Source of the DNA: an uncultured Eubacterium sp.
GTDB taxonomy: Bacteria; Bacillota; Clostridia; Lachnospirales; Lachnospiraceae
Length of the DNA stretch: 42,884 nt
Assembly (NCBI GenBank): GCA_910585745.1
Contig: CAJUFM010000020.1
Coordinates: 1 to 42,884, forward strand
Reading direction: 5' to 3'
The notes below the pieces were generated by a model that saw only the letters and a list, made by a program, of their open reading frames with translations, was not told the DNA's origin and made no database searches. This document shows, in pieces, positions 8,135 through 15,824 of this stretch (position 1 is the first letter of the stretch; each line of letters starts with the position of its first letter). The position numbers were made by a program, and so were the translations under genes.

Positions 8135-9388
8135 TCACAGCTTTAATAAGAGACAGCCATGAGGCGGAATCTCTTTCTTCTCTTTTAGAGAAAGCGCCTC
8201 CCCTTCCCAGAGATCTTCTGCCGTCCCAGATATATGACTAAGATATTCCTCCGGTGCCACAGCCACTTCGTCCTCACTGATATTAAATATTGCCAAATAC
8301 TTGGAGGAATCCTCTGTGCTCTCTGACTGCCATAGGATCACCTGCTCGTCCCGGAATATCTCCCTGGCCCCTTTCGATCCGTCCAAAAGCCCCAGCACTC
8401 TGTCATTGCACAGCAGGGATAACGTCCACTCATCAAGTTTAGGAAGTTCAGCACCCAGCATAAGCGGTGAACGGAACATACACCAGAGCGTCATCATTGT
8501 TCTCTGCTCCGTCTTGGAAAAATTAGTCTGTCTTTCATCTTCAAAACCTTTTCCCAGCCAGCCCAGAGGCAGCATATCACAATCCGGATATCCTCCGTCC
8601 CTGACCTGCTCCTGCCAGTTTTTACAACGGCCGAACATATCCCTTAGAGAATCCCAGCGATCCCAGAAATCATCGGTAATCCGCCACATATTGGCATTTT
8701 TATGATAATGCTCCGCCCATTCTAACAGTGCTGGTCCTGGCGACAGGCTGAGAACGATATCCCTGCCACATTTTTCAATGGCTCTGTGAAGCATCGCGAT
8801 CTCTTCTTTGGCAGACTCCGCATCGCCACGGCAGATATCATCACATTTTACAAAATCCACTCCCCACTGGGCATACAGCGCCATCAGGGAATCATAATAC
8901 TCCTGTGCCCCTTCTTCCCCCGGGATCACCCCATACATATCTGGGTTCCACGGGCAGATGGAATAGGGGCTGGCAATCTCATTTGCTGTGCGCTCCGTCC
9001 CAAGGATCTTAGAATGGTTGTGGGCTGCAATACGGGGAATTCCCCTCATGATATGAATGCCGAATTTAAGCCCCAGACCATGAACATATTCTGCCAGAGG
9101 AGCAAACCCCTGTCCTCCGACAGAAGAGGGAAAACGCTGGGGGCAGGGAAGGAGTCTGGAATACTCATCCATCTCTACCTCCCAGAATGGGATATACTGG
9201 TATTTGTCCCGCTGGCTTCCAGCATCGTAGGAATACCACTCGATGTCCACCACCACATATTCCCAGCCATGGGATCTGAGATGTTTTGCCATGTAATCCG
9301 CATTTGCCTTTACCTGATCTTCCGTCACTGTCGTATCATAATAATCGTAACTGTTCCAGCCCATAGGCGGTTTATTTAGACTCAACAT
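8135..9388 (-). CDS. glycoside hydrolase family 27 alpha-galactosidase
   Basis: Expected to remove terminal alpha-galactose (or a related sugar) from oligosaccharides. The start KPPMGWNSYDYY is the family hallmark. The Asp pair in FVKCDDICR is the nucleophile region, and WRITDDFWDRWDS holds the acid/base Asp. The catalytic barrel is followed by a small C-terminal beta domain. There is no signal peptide, so it acts inside the cell and depends on uptake of the substrate by genes not seen here. Two starts are possible; ATG 9388 follows AAAGGAAATGGAAGA and fits the family beginning, giving 417 residues; an in-frame ATG at 9406 has no ribosome site. Substrate within GH27 is uncertain. Confidence 0.92.
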   Translation of the reverse strand: MLSLNKPPMGWNSYDYYDTTVTEDQVKANADYMAKHLRSHGWEYVVVDIEWYSYDAGSQRDKYQYIPFWEVEMDEYSRLLPCPQRFPSSVGGQGFAPLAEYVHGLGLKFGIHIMRGIPRIAAHNHSKILGTERTANEIASPYSICPWNPDMYGVIPGEEGAQEYYDSLMALYAQWGVDFVKCDDICRGDAESAKEEIAMLHRAIEKCGRDIVLSLSPGPALLEWAEHYHKNANMWRITDDFWDRWDSLRDMFGRCKNWQEQVRDGGYPDCDMLPLGWLGKGFEDERQTNFSKTEQRTMMTLWCMFRSPLMLGAELPKLDEWTLSLLCNDRVLGLLDGSKGAREIFRDEQVILWQSESTEDSSKYLAIFNISEDEVAVAPEEYLSHISGTAEDLWEGEALSLKEKKEIPPHGCLLLKL

Positions 9389-9443
9389 TCTTCCATTTCC
9401 TTTCATTCAAATAAATTCATAGCATCAGCCTAACGGTGTCAGG

Positions 9444-10865
9444 CTATGCATGCCGGATATCCGTATATTCTGAAATTTCCCGACTCACCGTCACCAGATC
9501 TTCCACACTCAGATCATGCACCGATGCATGCCCCGTGATCCTGGCAAATGTTTTCAATTCCGCCAAGGATACATTGAGATAATTCGCCACTCTCTGTGCC
9601 GACGCTTCCACCTTCATCCGTTCCCTAAGTTTGGAATCCTGGGTCGCGATACCCACTGGGCAGCTTCCAGATCCACAGATCCGGTACTGCTGGCAGGCTG
9701 CAGCGATCAGCCCCGCACTGGCTACCGCCACAGCATCCGCTCCCATGGCCAGCGCCTTGGCAAAATCTGCAGACACCCTCAGTCCCCCGGTGATCACCAG
9801 GGAAATATCCGAGTGCACCGAATCCAGATATTTTCTGGCACGGTGCAACGCATAGATCGTCGGAACACTCGTTGCCTCCCGGAGGAAAAAGGGACTGGAC
9901 CCGGTAGCTCCTCCTCTTCCATCAATCGTTATAAAATCTGGTTCTGCAAATACACAGTACTCCAGATCCCGCTCAATGCGTCCTGCTGAAATTTTTATGC
10001 CAATGGGACGGCCATCAGAACGGTTTCTGAGCATATCCACCATCTCTTTCAGATCTTCCTTTGTGTTCAATTCCGGGAACTTACTTGGGCTCTGAACATC
10101 TTCCCCCTGTTTTTTCCCCCGGAGTTCAGCAATCTCAGCTGTCACTTTTTCTCCTGGAAGATGTCCTCCCATCCCCGGTTTGGTTCCCTGGCCGATCTTG
10201 ATCTCGATAGCATCGGAAGTCCTGAGATTTTCATCTGTCACACTATATTTATTGGGAACATATTCAAATATGTATTTATATGCGGCTTTCTTTTCTTCTG
10301 GAAGGATCCCTCCCTCTCCGCTGCACATCGCCGTCCTGGCGAGAGCAGATCCTTTAGCCAGAGCTACTTTGATCTCTCTGGACATTGCCCCAAAAGACAT
10401 GTGGGAAATGTACACAGGATTTTCAAGGATCATTGGGTGTTTGGCATGCTTTCCAATGATCGTCATGGTCGTCACCGGAGCATCCTCATCCAGTGGCGGC
10501 GGATTCAGCTGGGCGCCGAGAATCAGAATATCATCCCAGTTAGGCATCTTCATCTGTGTCGCCATGGAGCTGCTCACTGACCTGCCGCTCACCGCCATCT
10601 GATGGATCTCCTCCATATACCGATTGGATTCGTCCACCCGGTAAAATTGTGGGTCATAATCCAGATTCACAGTGGAAATATCTTTTTGTTTTTCCAGTCC
10701 GTCTGTTTGAACAGGCTTTTTCTCTGGTTGTTTCTTCTCCCCCAGCGTCCCAGTTCCTGCTTCCTCGCGAAACTTAGTAGATGGCTGATGGCATACCGGA
10801 CACTCCTCCGGCGGATTTTCCCCTTCGTGCACATAACCGCACACAGTACATACGAATCTTTTCAT
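9444..10865 (-). CDS. rubredoxin-like domain fused to an FMN-dependent glutamate-synthase-like protein
   Basis: Residues 1-35 form a rubredoxin-type iron site (CTVCGYVHEG...CPVC). After a charged linker comes the FMN barrel of the glutamate synthase large subunit, including GGLRVSADFAKALAMGADAV and ICGSGSCPVGIATQ, the cysteine cluster that in GltB ligates a 3Fe-4S centre. It lacks the class II glutaminase domain, so it resembles the short archaeal-type GltB. The rubredoxin end could feed electrons to the flavin in place of the usual GltD subunit, which is absent nearby. The ATG at 10865 has GGAG upstream and starts exactly at the rubredoxin motif. Whether it makes glutamate or does another amidotransfer or oxidoreduction is open. 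Confidence 0.88.
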   Translation of the reverse strand: MKRFVCTVCGYVHEGENPPEECPVCHQPSTKFREEAGTGTLGEKKQPEKKPVQTDGLEKQKDISTVNLDYDPQFYRVDESNRYMEEIHQMAVSGRSVSSSMATQMKMPNWDDILILGAQLNPPPLDEDAPVTTMTIIGKHAKHPMILENPVYISHMSFGAMSREIKVALAKGSALARTAMCSGEGGILPEEKKAAYKYIFEYVPNKYSVTDENLRTSDAIEIKIGQGTKPGMGGHLPGEKVTAEIAELRGKKQGEDVQSPSKFPELNTKEDLKEMVDMLRNRSDGRPIGIKISAGRIERDLEYCVFAEPDFITIDGRGGATGSSPFFLREATSVPTIYALHRARKYLDSVHSDISLVITGGLRVSADFAKALAMGADAVAVASAGLIAAACQQYRICGSGSCPVGIATQDSKLRERMKVEASAQRVANYLNVSLAELKTFARITGHASVHDLSVEDLVTVSREISEYTDIRHA

Positions 10866-10924
10866 TTTCCTTCTCCTTTTTTTTAATAACGAATCAATCA
10901 AAATCATGCCACAAAATTGACGCA

Positions 10925-12391
10925 TTATACACCTAGAGATTTCAACAAAGTTATGATGTTCCGCACGATTGCCTTGATCCCGCTTAAAAGGGGTGTCAAA
11001 ATGCCCAGGGATTTCAGCAATAGTATGATAAGCAGCAGTGGCGCGATCACCTTTATCATAACGATGTACAGAGTCTTTCTTCCAAATTTGGCTCCTCCCT
11101 TTTCCACCTCTTCGATAATCGTCTTAGGCTTAATGATCCAGCCCACCAAAATACATGTCCCGATGGCCACCACCGGCATCAGACAGTTATTGCTGATGTA
11201 ATCCATCACATCCAGGATCTGCGCTCTTGCTCCATTGGGAAGTCCAATATCAAAATATAATTTATTGTATCCCAGGCATACGATAACTCCCGCTGCAAGG
11301 GCAATGGCTGTCTCAAGTATCACGGCCTTTTTCCGGCTCATATGGAACTGGTCCATAATACTCGCAACCACAGCCTCCATGACGGAAACTGCGCTGGTCA
11401 GTGCAGCAAACAAAACCATGGCAAAAAACAGGGCGCCGATCACATGCCCCATCTTACCCATCGCTGCAAATACTTTCGGAAGAGAGACAAACATCAAACT
11501 TGGTCCCGACGCTTCCATTCCCTCTGTTCCCATAAAAGTAAACACTGCCGGTATGATCATGACACCAGCCAGAAAAGCTACCACTGTATCAAAAATCTCG
11601 ATCTGATTAATGGACTTAACCAGGTTGGAATCATCCTTCACATAAGAACCATAGGCCACCATAATCCCCATCGCCACGCTGAGGCTGAAAAACAGCTGTC
11701 CCATGGCATCCACCAGTACAGTAAAAAATCCTTTGACAGTGAGATTTTCAAAATTCGGAATAATATATACAAGAAATCCCTGCATTCCGGTACGGGTGGT
11801 TCCATCCTCCCCGGTACTCTGGATCGTCAAGGAAAACACCGCGATAAATACTACAAGAAGAAGCAAAAGGGGCATGATCACTTTGGAAAAGGATTCAATT
11901 CCCTTATTCACCCCCCGGAATACTACCACTGCTACCAACAGCAAAAACAAAACCATAAGAATGACCGGCTGTGCCGTACTGGTAATATATCCGGTAAAAT
12001 ATCCATCCTCAGCCGCTGCCATCCCGTCGCCAGTCATAAAAGCAAGAAAATACTTGAGCACCCAGCCACCAATCACACAGTAATAAGGTAAAATGATAAC
12101 CGGAACGAGGCTTGCCGCAACTCCCAATGGCTTCCATCTCTTACTCAGCTTCCCGTAGGCGGTAAGCGGACTCTGTTTGGTCTTTCTGCCAATGGCGATC
12201 TCCGTCGTCAGCAGTGTAAACCCGAAAGTCAGTGCCAGGATCAGATAAATCACCAGAAACAATCCTCCGCCATCCTTCGCCGCCAGATACGGAAACCTCC
12301 ATATGTTTCCTAAGCCCACAGCACTTCCCGCTGCCGCCAGCACAAAACCAAGTGATCCCGAAAAGGAATTTCTCTTCGCTGTCTTTTTCAT
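10925..12391 (-). CDS. neurotransmitter:sodium symporter (NSS) family transporter
   Basis: A sodium-coupled importer, probably of an amino acid. The opening SFSGSLGFVLAAAGSAVGLGNIWRFPY contains the unwound first helix and sodium site typical of this family (compare LeuT). About 12 membrane segments fill 488 residues. Start ATG 12391 follows AAAGGGG and gives the standard MKKTAKRNSF beginning. It is transcribed from a strong promoter (12420-12448). The glutamate-synthase-like gene follows after 59 bases on the same strand, so amino-acid uptake and use may be linked. The exact substrate cannot be read from sequence. Confidence 0.93.
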   Translation of the reverse strand: MKKTAKRNSFSGSLGFVLAAAGSAVGLGNIWRFPYLAAKDGGGLFLVIYLILALTFGFTLLTTEIAIGRKTKQSPLTAYGKLSKRWKPLGVAASLVPVIILPYYCVIGGWVLKYFLAFMTGDGMAAAEDGYFTGYITSTAQPVILMVLFLLLVAVVVFRGVNKGIESFSKVIMPLLLLLVVFIAVFSLTIQSTGEDGTTRTGMQGFLVYIIPNFENLTVKGFFTVLVDAMGQLFFSLSVAMGIMVAYGSYVKDDSNLVKSINQIEIFDTVVAFLAGVMIIPAVFTFMGTEGMEASGPSLMFVSLPKVFAAMGKMGHVIGALFFAMVLFAALTSAVSVMEAVVASIMDQFHMSRKKAVILETAIALAAGVIVCLGYNKLYFDIGLPNGARAQILDVMDYISNNCLMPVVAIGTCILVGWIIKPKTIIEEVEKGGAKFGRKTLYIVMIKVIAPLLLIILLLKSLGILTPLLSGIKAIVRNIITLLKSLGV

Positions 12392-12419
12392 CTCTCTGTC
12401 CCCTTTAAAGTTTTCCCAT

Positions 12420-12448
12420 ATTATATCATTTTTCCTTCTATGGGACAA
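12420..12448 (-). promoter_or_regulatory. sigma-A promoter of the NSS transporter
   Basis: Minus strand TTGTCC (12443-12448), 17 bases, TATAAT (12420-12425). The leader is about 20 bases. Confidence 0.8.
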
Positions 12449-12586
12449 CTATAAAAAACTATTATCTAATCGGAAAACCGCAAAAAGCACATTTCCCTTC
12501 TTTTATGATCTGATTTACACTGGCACAGTTGTTACACTATTGAAATAACCGTTACATGAACCGTATCAAAAGGTGTCTGTAAAAAA

Positions 12587-12995
12587 CTAACGCCACATAA
12601 GGTTATTTGTAAGATTATACTCGTCAGGGAATTCCCCTGTTTTGATTGCTTCTTTGTACTCCTCATATTTCTCATCCATTTTATCGTCTATGGTATCTAA
12701 TCGGGATTTTGACGAAAGAGTATTCAAGATAAACCACATCGAATAGCATATTGATTCCCTGCTCCAGTGTAGAAGTAGCAAAACAGATTTTACAGAAGCC
12801 CTGCCTTTTCTCTGCCATTCTGCTTGTACCGTCCGCAAGGTCATTACACACAAGCATATAAAGATATTCATTGACACTTGCCCCTATTTCAGAACATATT
12901 TTCTTTATCCTGTCCTTTTCGCCTTTAGGAATAACAAAGTTTATTCTGTCGTAATGCTCTTTGATATGCAGATTTTTATATGATGTTCGTGTCAT
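12587..12995 (-). pseudogene. decayed small locus, ribbon-helix-helix/antitoxin-like 5' end, frame-shifted 3' end
   Basis: An ATG at 12995 with an AAAGGGGC ribosome site opens a frame whose first 66 or so residues (IKEHYDRINFVIPKGEKDRI, then ASVNEYLYMLV) resemble small ribbon-helix-helix proteins often carried by integrative elements. After KRQGF the sequence changes character and the frame ends at 12681. A different minus-strand frame then reads a plausible acidic tail (KMDEKYEEYKEAIKTGEFPDEY) to a stop at 12587. I read this as remnants of one or two genes joined by deletion or frameshift. It sits directly beside the insertion sequence. An intact 104-residue protein cannot be excluded. Confidence 0.45.
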
Positions 12996-13020
12996 AGCTT
13001 CGCCCCTTTGCTATCTATGA

Positions 13021-13201
13021 TATTTTTTGAGAACCTGCATAATAAGAAACTTATCAAAGCAGCTATTTTAACTGCAAATTCCCTTGTTTACTGGCTTTTA
13101 ATTTAGCAAAGTCTTACGCAAGACACAACACAGAAACTATATATAAATGGTGCTGTAGTAGCGTTGTAGTAGTGCTATATGGCAAAATTTATGACGTTTT
13201 A
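13021..13201. other. AT-rich gene-free stretch left of the insertion sequence
   Basis: No open frame or RNA is recognised. It contains a short imperfect direct repeat, GCTGTAGTAG then GTTGTAGTAG, near 13150-13175. It looks like the leftover of a mobile segment. Confidence 0.4.
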
Positions 13202-13210
13202 TGAAAATTA

Positions 13211-13224
13211 CACCACTTTACAAC
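13211..13224. repeat. left terminal inverted repeat of the insertion sequence
   Basis: 14 bases exactly complementary to 14662-14675. It is immediately preceded by the target duplication. Confidence 0.92.
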
Positions 13225-13226
13225 TA

Positions 13227-14627
13227 TTATAAATAGTGCTCCTTTTGTCGGACAAGATATTTCAAGGTTCTCATAAGGGCAGATGATTTTATTATATTTT
13301 CGCTCTTTTTCACGAAAGTGGCAAAAAATACCTCCTGCCGGATCCTTTCGCTGAGTGCAAACCTGAAATCCTGTACGCTTTCCTTACGGTACTTTGAAAA
13401 TGCTTCCTCCTGGTATGGCAGCAGTTTCATCGCGCAGTAAGCTATGTTGATCAGATTCACCAGCATTTCAATCCCTTTCCGGCTGCGTACCATATAGCTG
13501 CATAGCGACCAGAAGGTTTTCTGCTCGTAATAGCCGACTTCAATATTCCATCTGAATGCGTACAGGAATAAAGGGATATAATCCATCCAGGCACTCCCCG
13601 TCTGGTTCAATGGGGCCTTTTCCTGACATGCACAAAAAACCTGCAGCTGTGTTGGGAAAACCGTACTGAAGAACAGGCGCCTGGAACCGCCCTCCTTCTC
13701 TGTGGCTGTCACATAGGCAAGGACTTCCCTTGTGCCGAAAATATTTGTAAGGATACGGCGCTTCCCAATATAATAACCGCCTATTTTTTCGTCCGAAAGT
13801 GTAAAATCCCTTTCCACCGAAAGGCGTTTCCCATGTTTTGCAGGCCTGCCTCTTTTTCCGGTCGGCTGCGGGGCAAGGTCATAAAGGACAGAGTCATACC
13901 TTGCATTTCCAATCAGGCCAAGGTTTGGGTACTCATCCACGACAGAAACCAGGTCACCTTTTGTGTACCAGCTGTCGCATAGGATAATGACATTCGCCTT
14001 CCCCTGTAATTCAGGCATGGCCTGCCGCACCATGGAAGCAGCCAGCTTCAGCTTTGACTCTTCTTTCTGCCACATGCGGTAGGAAAGCGGCAGTGCCTGG
14101 TAAACAATCTTGTCTTTATCCCACACCGGCACGCAGAGCATGACACTTACAAAGCAGTGCCCGTTCAGGTAGCCGCTGCCGCTGTGCGCGGAATGGTCAA
14201 AGAGTTTTGAGACATCCTCAAATTTCTTTCCATATTTGGGCACAATGGTATCATCAATGCATAAAAAAACGAGCTGCGTCTCTAAGGATTTCGGAATTAG
14301 TTTCAATGCCATAGATGCTGTTGCATTCATAAACCTGGAATAATCCACTTTGGCATAGGAGCAGGCATAGTAAAAGGCATTCAGGGATTTATCTGTTAGC
14401 TTTGACAGGAAATGTTTGTAAAGGAAACGGATGGAATCCGCTGACTCCAGTGTCAGTATGGACAGCAGGAGCAGGACTAATGTCTCGGCTGTAGGAATGG
14501 AACAAGTCTCAAAATAAATGTAAAAATAATGATAAAGTCTACCAATTATAGTTTTTTCGTTGTATAATAAGTTTGTCGTACAGGATCACTTTCTTTCGTA
14601 TTTTTTGTTTGCAAACTTATTATACAT
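13227..14627 (-). CDS. IS4-like DDE transposase with an in-frame UGA at codon 14
   Basis: Cuts and joins the element ends. DDE residues: CIDDTIVPK (first Asp), ILCDSWYTKG (second Asp), and RWNIEVGYYEQKTFW with the Glu of the IS4 Y-R-W-x-I-E-x-x-Y motif. The stop at 13227 lies only 3 bases inside the left repeat. From a GTG at 14348 there are 373 residues, but family-like sequence (SIPTAETLVLLLL, then SLNAFYYACSYAK) continues upstream in the same frame to 14585 with no ATG, GTG or TTG. The only fitting start is ATG 14627 behind AGGA, which is separated from the rest by TGA at 14586-14588. Either this copy has a nonsense mutation, or UGA readthrough or an unusual start is used. I annotate the full span and flag the doubt. 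Confidence 0.75.
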
Positions 14628-14645
14628 CAGAAAGTCCTGTATGAC
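14561..14645. repeat. interleaved inverted repeats in the IS leader (pseudoknot order)
   Basis: Arm B (14561-14575) is perfectly complementary to B' (14612-14626), 15 bp. Arm A (14575-14594) pairs with A' (14629-14645), 16 pairs with a 3-base bulge. Along the strand the order is B-A-B'-A', so the pairs cross: they can form a pseudoknot or two mutually exclusive hairpins. The transposase ATG (14627) and its in-frame UGA (14586-14588) lie within it. Confidence 0.8.
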
Positions 14646-14661
14646 ATTTTTTTATGGAAAA

Positions 14662-14675
14662 GTTGTAAAGTGGTG
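14662..14675. repeat. right terminal inverted repeat of the insertion sequence
   Basis: Exact inverse of 13211-13224. It is immediately followed by the second copy of the target duplication. Confidence 0.92.
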
Positions 14676-14709
14676 TGAAAATTATTTAACACTTAGAAAA
14701 TAAAGAAAA

Positions 14710-14741
14710 CCCCCGAAAACATTGAACTTCCGGGAGTTTTT
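14710..14741 (-). terminator. intrinsic terminator of rplM-rpsI
   Basis: A stem of about 9 bp (14728-14736 with the 14710-14719 side, two G-T pairs) is followed on the minus strand by TTTTCTTTATTTTC. The plus strand also ends in TTTTT, so it may act both ways. Confidence 0.8.
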
Positions 14742-14766
14742 AAGGTGTTTTGAAATTGTAGTAAAA

Positions 14767-15159
14767 TTATCTCTTACTAAACTGCGGAGCTCTACGTGCC
14801 TTCTTGAGACCGTATTTCTTACGCTCTTTCATACGAGGATCACGAGTGAGGAATCCAGCTTTCTTCAAAGTAGGTCTCAGATCAAGATCATATTTGTTCA
14901 ATGCTCTTGCAATACCGTGACGGATCGCGCCGGCCTGGCCTGTAAAACCACCGCCCTTGACATTTACAAGTACATCGAACTTGTCTGCCATGTTTGTAGC
15001 TTCCAGTGGCTGACGAACAATGATCTTCAATGTCTCAAGACCAAAATAATCGTCCATATCCTTTTTATTGATCGTAACTTTGCCGCTTCCTGGCATCAGG
15101 TAAACGCGGGCAACACTTGATTTTCTTCTTCCTGTTCCGTAATATCTTTCACTAGCCAA
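14767..15159 (-). CDS. rpsI: 30S ribosomal protein S9
   Basis: Small-subunit ribosomal protein whose basic C-terminal tail reaches the P-site tRNA. The 130 residues begin ASERYYGTGRRKSSVARVYL and end in the invariant ARRAPQFSKR, both diagnostic. The start codon is TTG at 15159, placed 8 bases after a perfect GGAGG. It follows rplM by 22 bases and is read from the rplM promoter. A terminator lies directly downstream, followed by the insertion sequence. Confidence 0.99.
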   Translation of the reverse strand: MASERYYGTGRRKSSVARVYLMPGSGKVTINKKDMDDYFGLETLKIIVRQPLEATNMADKFDVLVNVKGGGFTGQAGAIRHGIARALNKYDLDLRPTLKKAGFLTRDPRMKERKKYGLKKARRAPQFSKR

Positions 15160-15181
15160 TGTTATTTCCTCCTTTCAACCA

Positions 15182-15610
15182 TTAAATATCCAGTGCTTCT
15201 GGCTTCTGTGCAGCATGCTTGTGCTCCGGTCCTGCATAGACAAACAGCTTCTTGAGCATCTGTCTTCCCAAAGGTCCCTTGGGCAGCATTCCTTTTACTG
15301 CATGAGTCATAACATACTCTGGCTTCTTAGCTAACATATCTTTTAATGTAGTCTCTTTCATTCCGCCTACATAATCTGAATGATGATAGTAGATCTTCTG
15401 ATTCAGCTTCTTTCCGGTCGTAACAACCTTCTCCGCATTTACCACGATCACATAATCACCAGTATCAATGTGGGGTGTATAGATAGGTTTTTTCTTACCT
15501 CTTAAAATATTTGCAATCTCAGATGCGAGACGGCCCAGGGTCTTTCCCTCTGCGTCTACGACATACCATTTTCTTTCCACATCGGATGGACTTGCCATAT
15601 AACTTTTCAT
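15182..15610 (-). CDS. rplM: 50S ribosomal protein L13
   Basis: Early-assembly protein of the large subunit. The 142 residues contain WYVVDAEGKTLGRLAS near the N-terminus and YTPHIDTGDYVIVVNAEK, both diagnostic, and GMLPKGPLGRQML. The start ATG 15610 follows GGAGG. It begins the rplM-rpsI operon behind a perfect consensus promoter and a structured leader of about 180 bases that probably allows autogenous control. Confidence 0.99.
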   Translation of the reverse strand: MKSYMASPSDVERKWYVVDAEGKTLGRLASEIANILRGKKKPIYTPHIDTGDYVIVVNAEKVVTTGKKLNQKIYYHHSDYVGGMKETTLKDMLAKKPEYVMTHAVKGMLPKGPLGRQMLKKLFVYAGPEHKHAAQKPEALDI

Positions 15611-15717
15611 CCTGGAAACCTCCTAAAATATTCATTTACTCTCTTCGTATCAAATAAACTATTAAAACGTGCTTTTTATAGAGATCCCTCTGCAATGTCC
15701 GGAACAGATGATCCCAC

Positions 15718-15781
15718 TGAAAAATACCCATTCACGCTGTATGCCGGGGCAGGCACCCAGGAATGGCTTATGTATTTTTCA
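15718..15781 (-). promoter_or_regulatory. structured rplM leader (L13-leader-like)
   Basis: In the rplM transcript 15772-15781 pairs perfectly with 15718-15727 (10 bp). A 6-bp stem CCATTC/GAATGG continues inside it, and an inner TGCC/GGCA hairpin closes the tip. A leader of this kind before rplM is known in low-GC Gram-positives (the L13 leader), where it is thought to bind the protein. Assignment is by position and foldability, not by a covariance search. Confidence 0.6.
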
Positions 15782-15795
15782 TGCCACAGTATCAT

Positions 15796-15824
15796 ATTAT
15801 ATTATAATTTCAGTCCAATGTCAA
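15796..15824 (-). promoter_or_regulatory. consensus sigma-A promoter of rplM-rpsI
   Basis: Minus strand TTGACA (15819-15824), 17 bases, TATAAT (15796-15801): a perfect match. The -35 element lies inside the 3' end of the amidohydrolase gene. Confidence 0.9.

Larger units (their letters stand above)
13202..14684. mobile_element. IS4-like insertion sequence, 1465 bp, with 9-bp target duplication
   Basis: CACCACTTTACAAC at 13211-13224 is exactly inverted at 14662-14675 (14-bp terminal repeats). Both are flanked outside by the direct repeat TGAAAATTA (13202-13210 and 14676-14684), a 9-bp target duplication that marks the exact ends. The duplication size suits the IS4 group. The element carries one transposase gene on the minus strand and an unusual leader with two interleaved inverted repeats. 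It landed just beyond the terminator of rplM-rpsI. The intact duplication shows simple transposition without later deletion. Confidence 0.92.

Noticed and set aside
11342..12091. 249-codon plus-strand frame antisense to the NSS transporter
   Set aside because: Shadow of a membrane protein gene; very rich in His, Lys and Ser.
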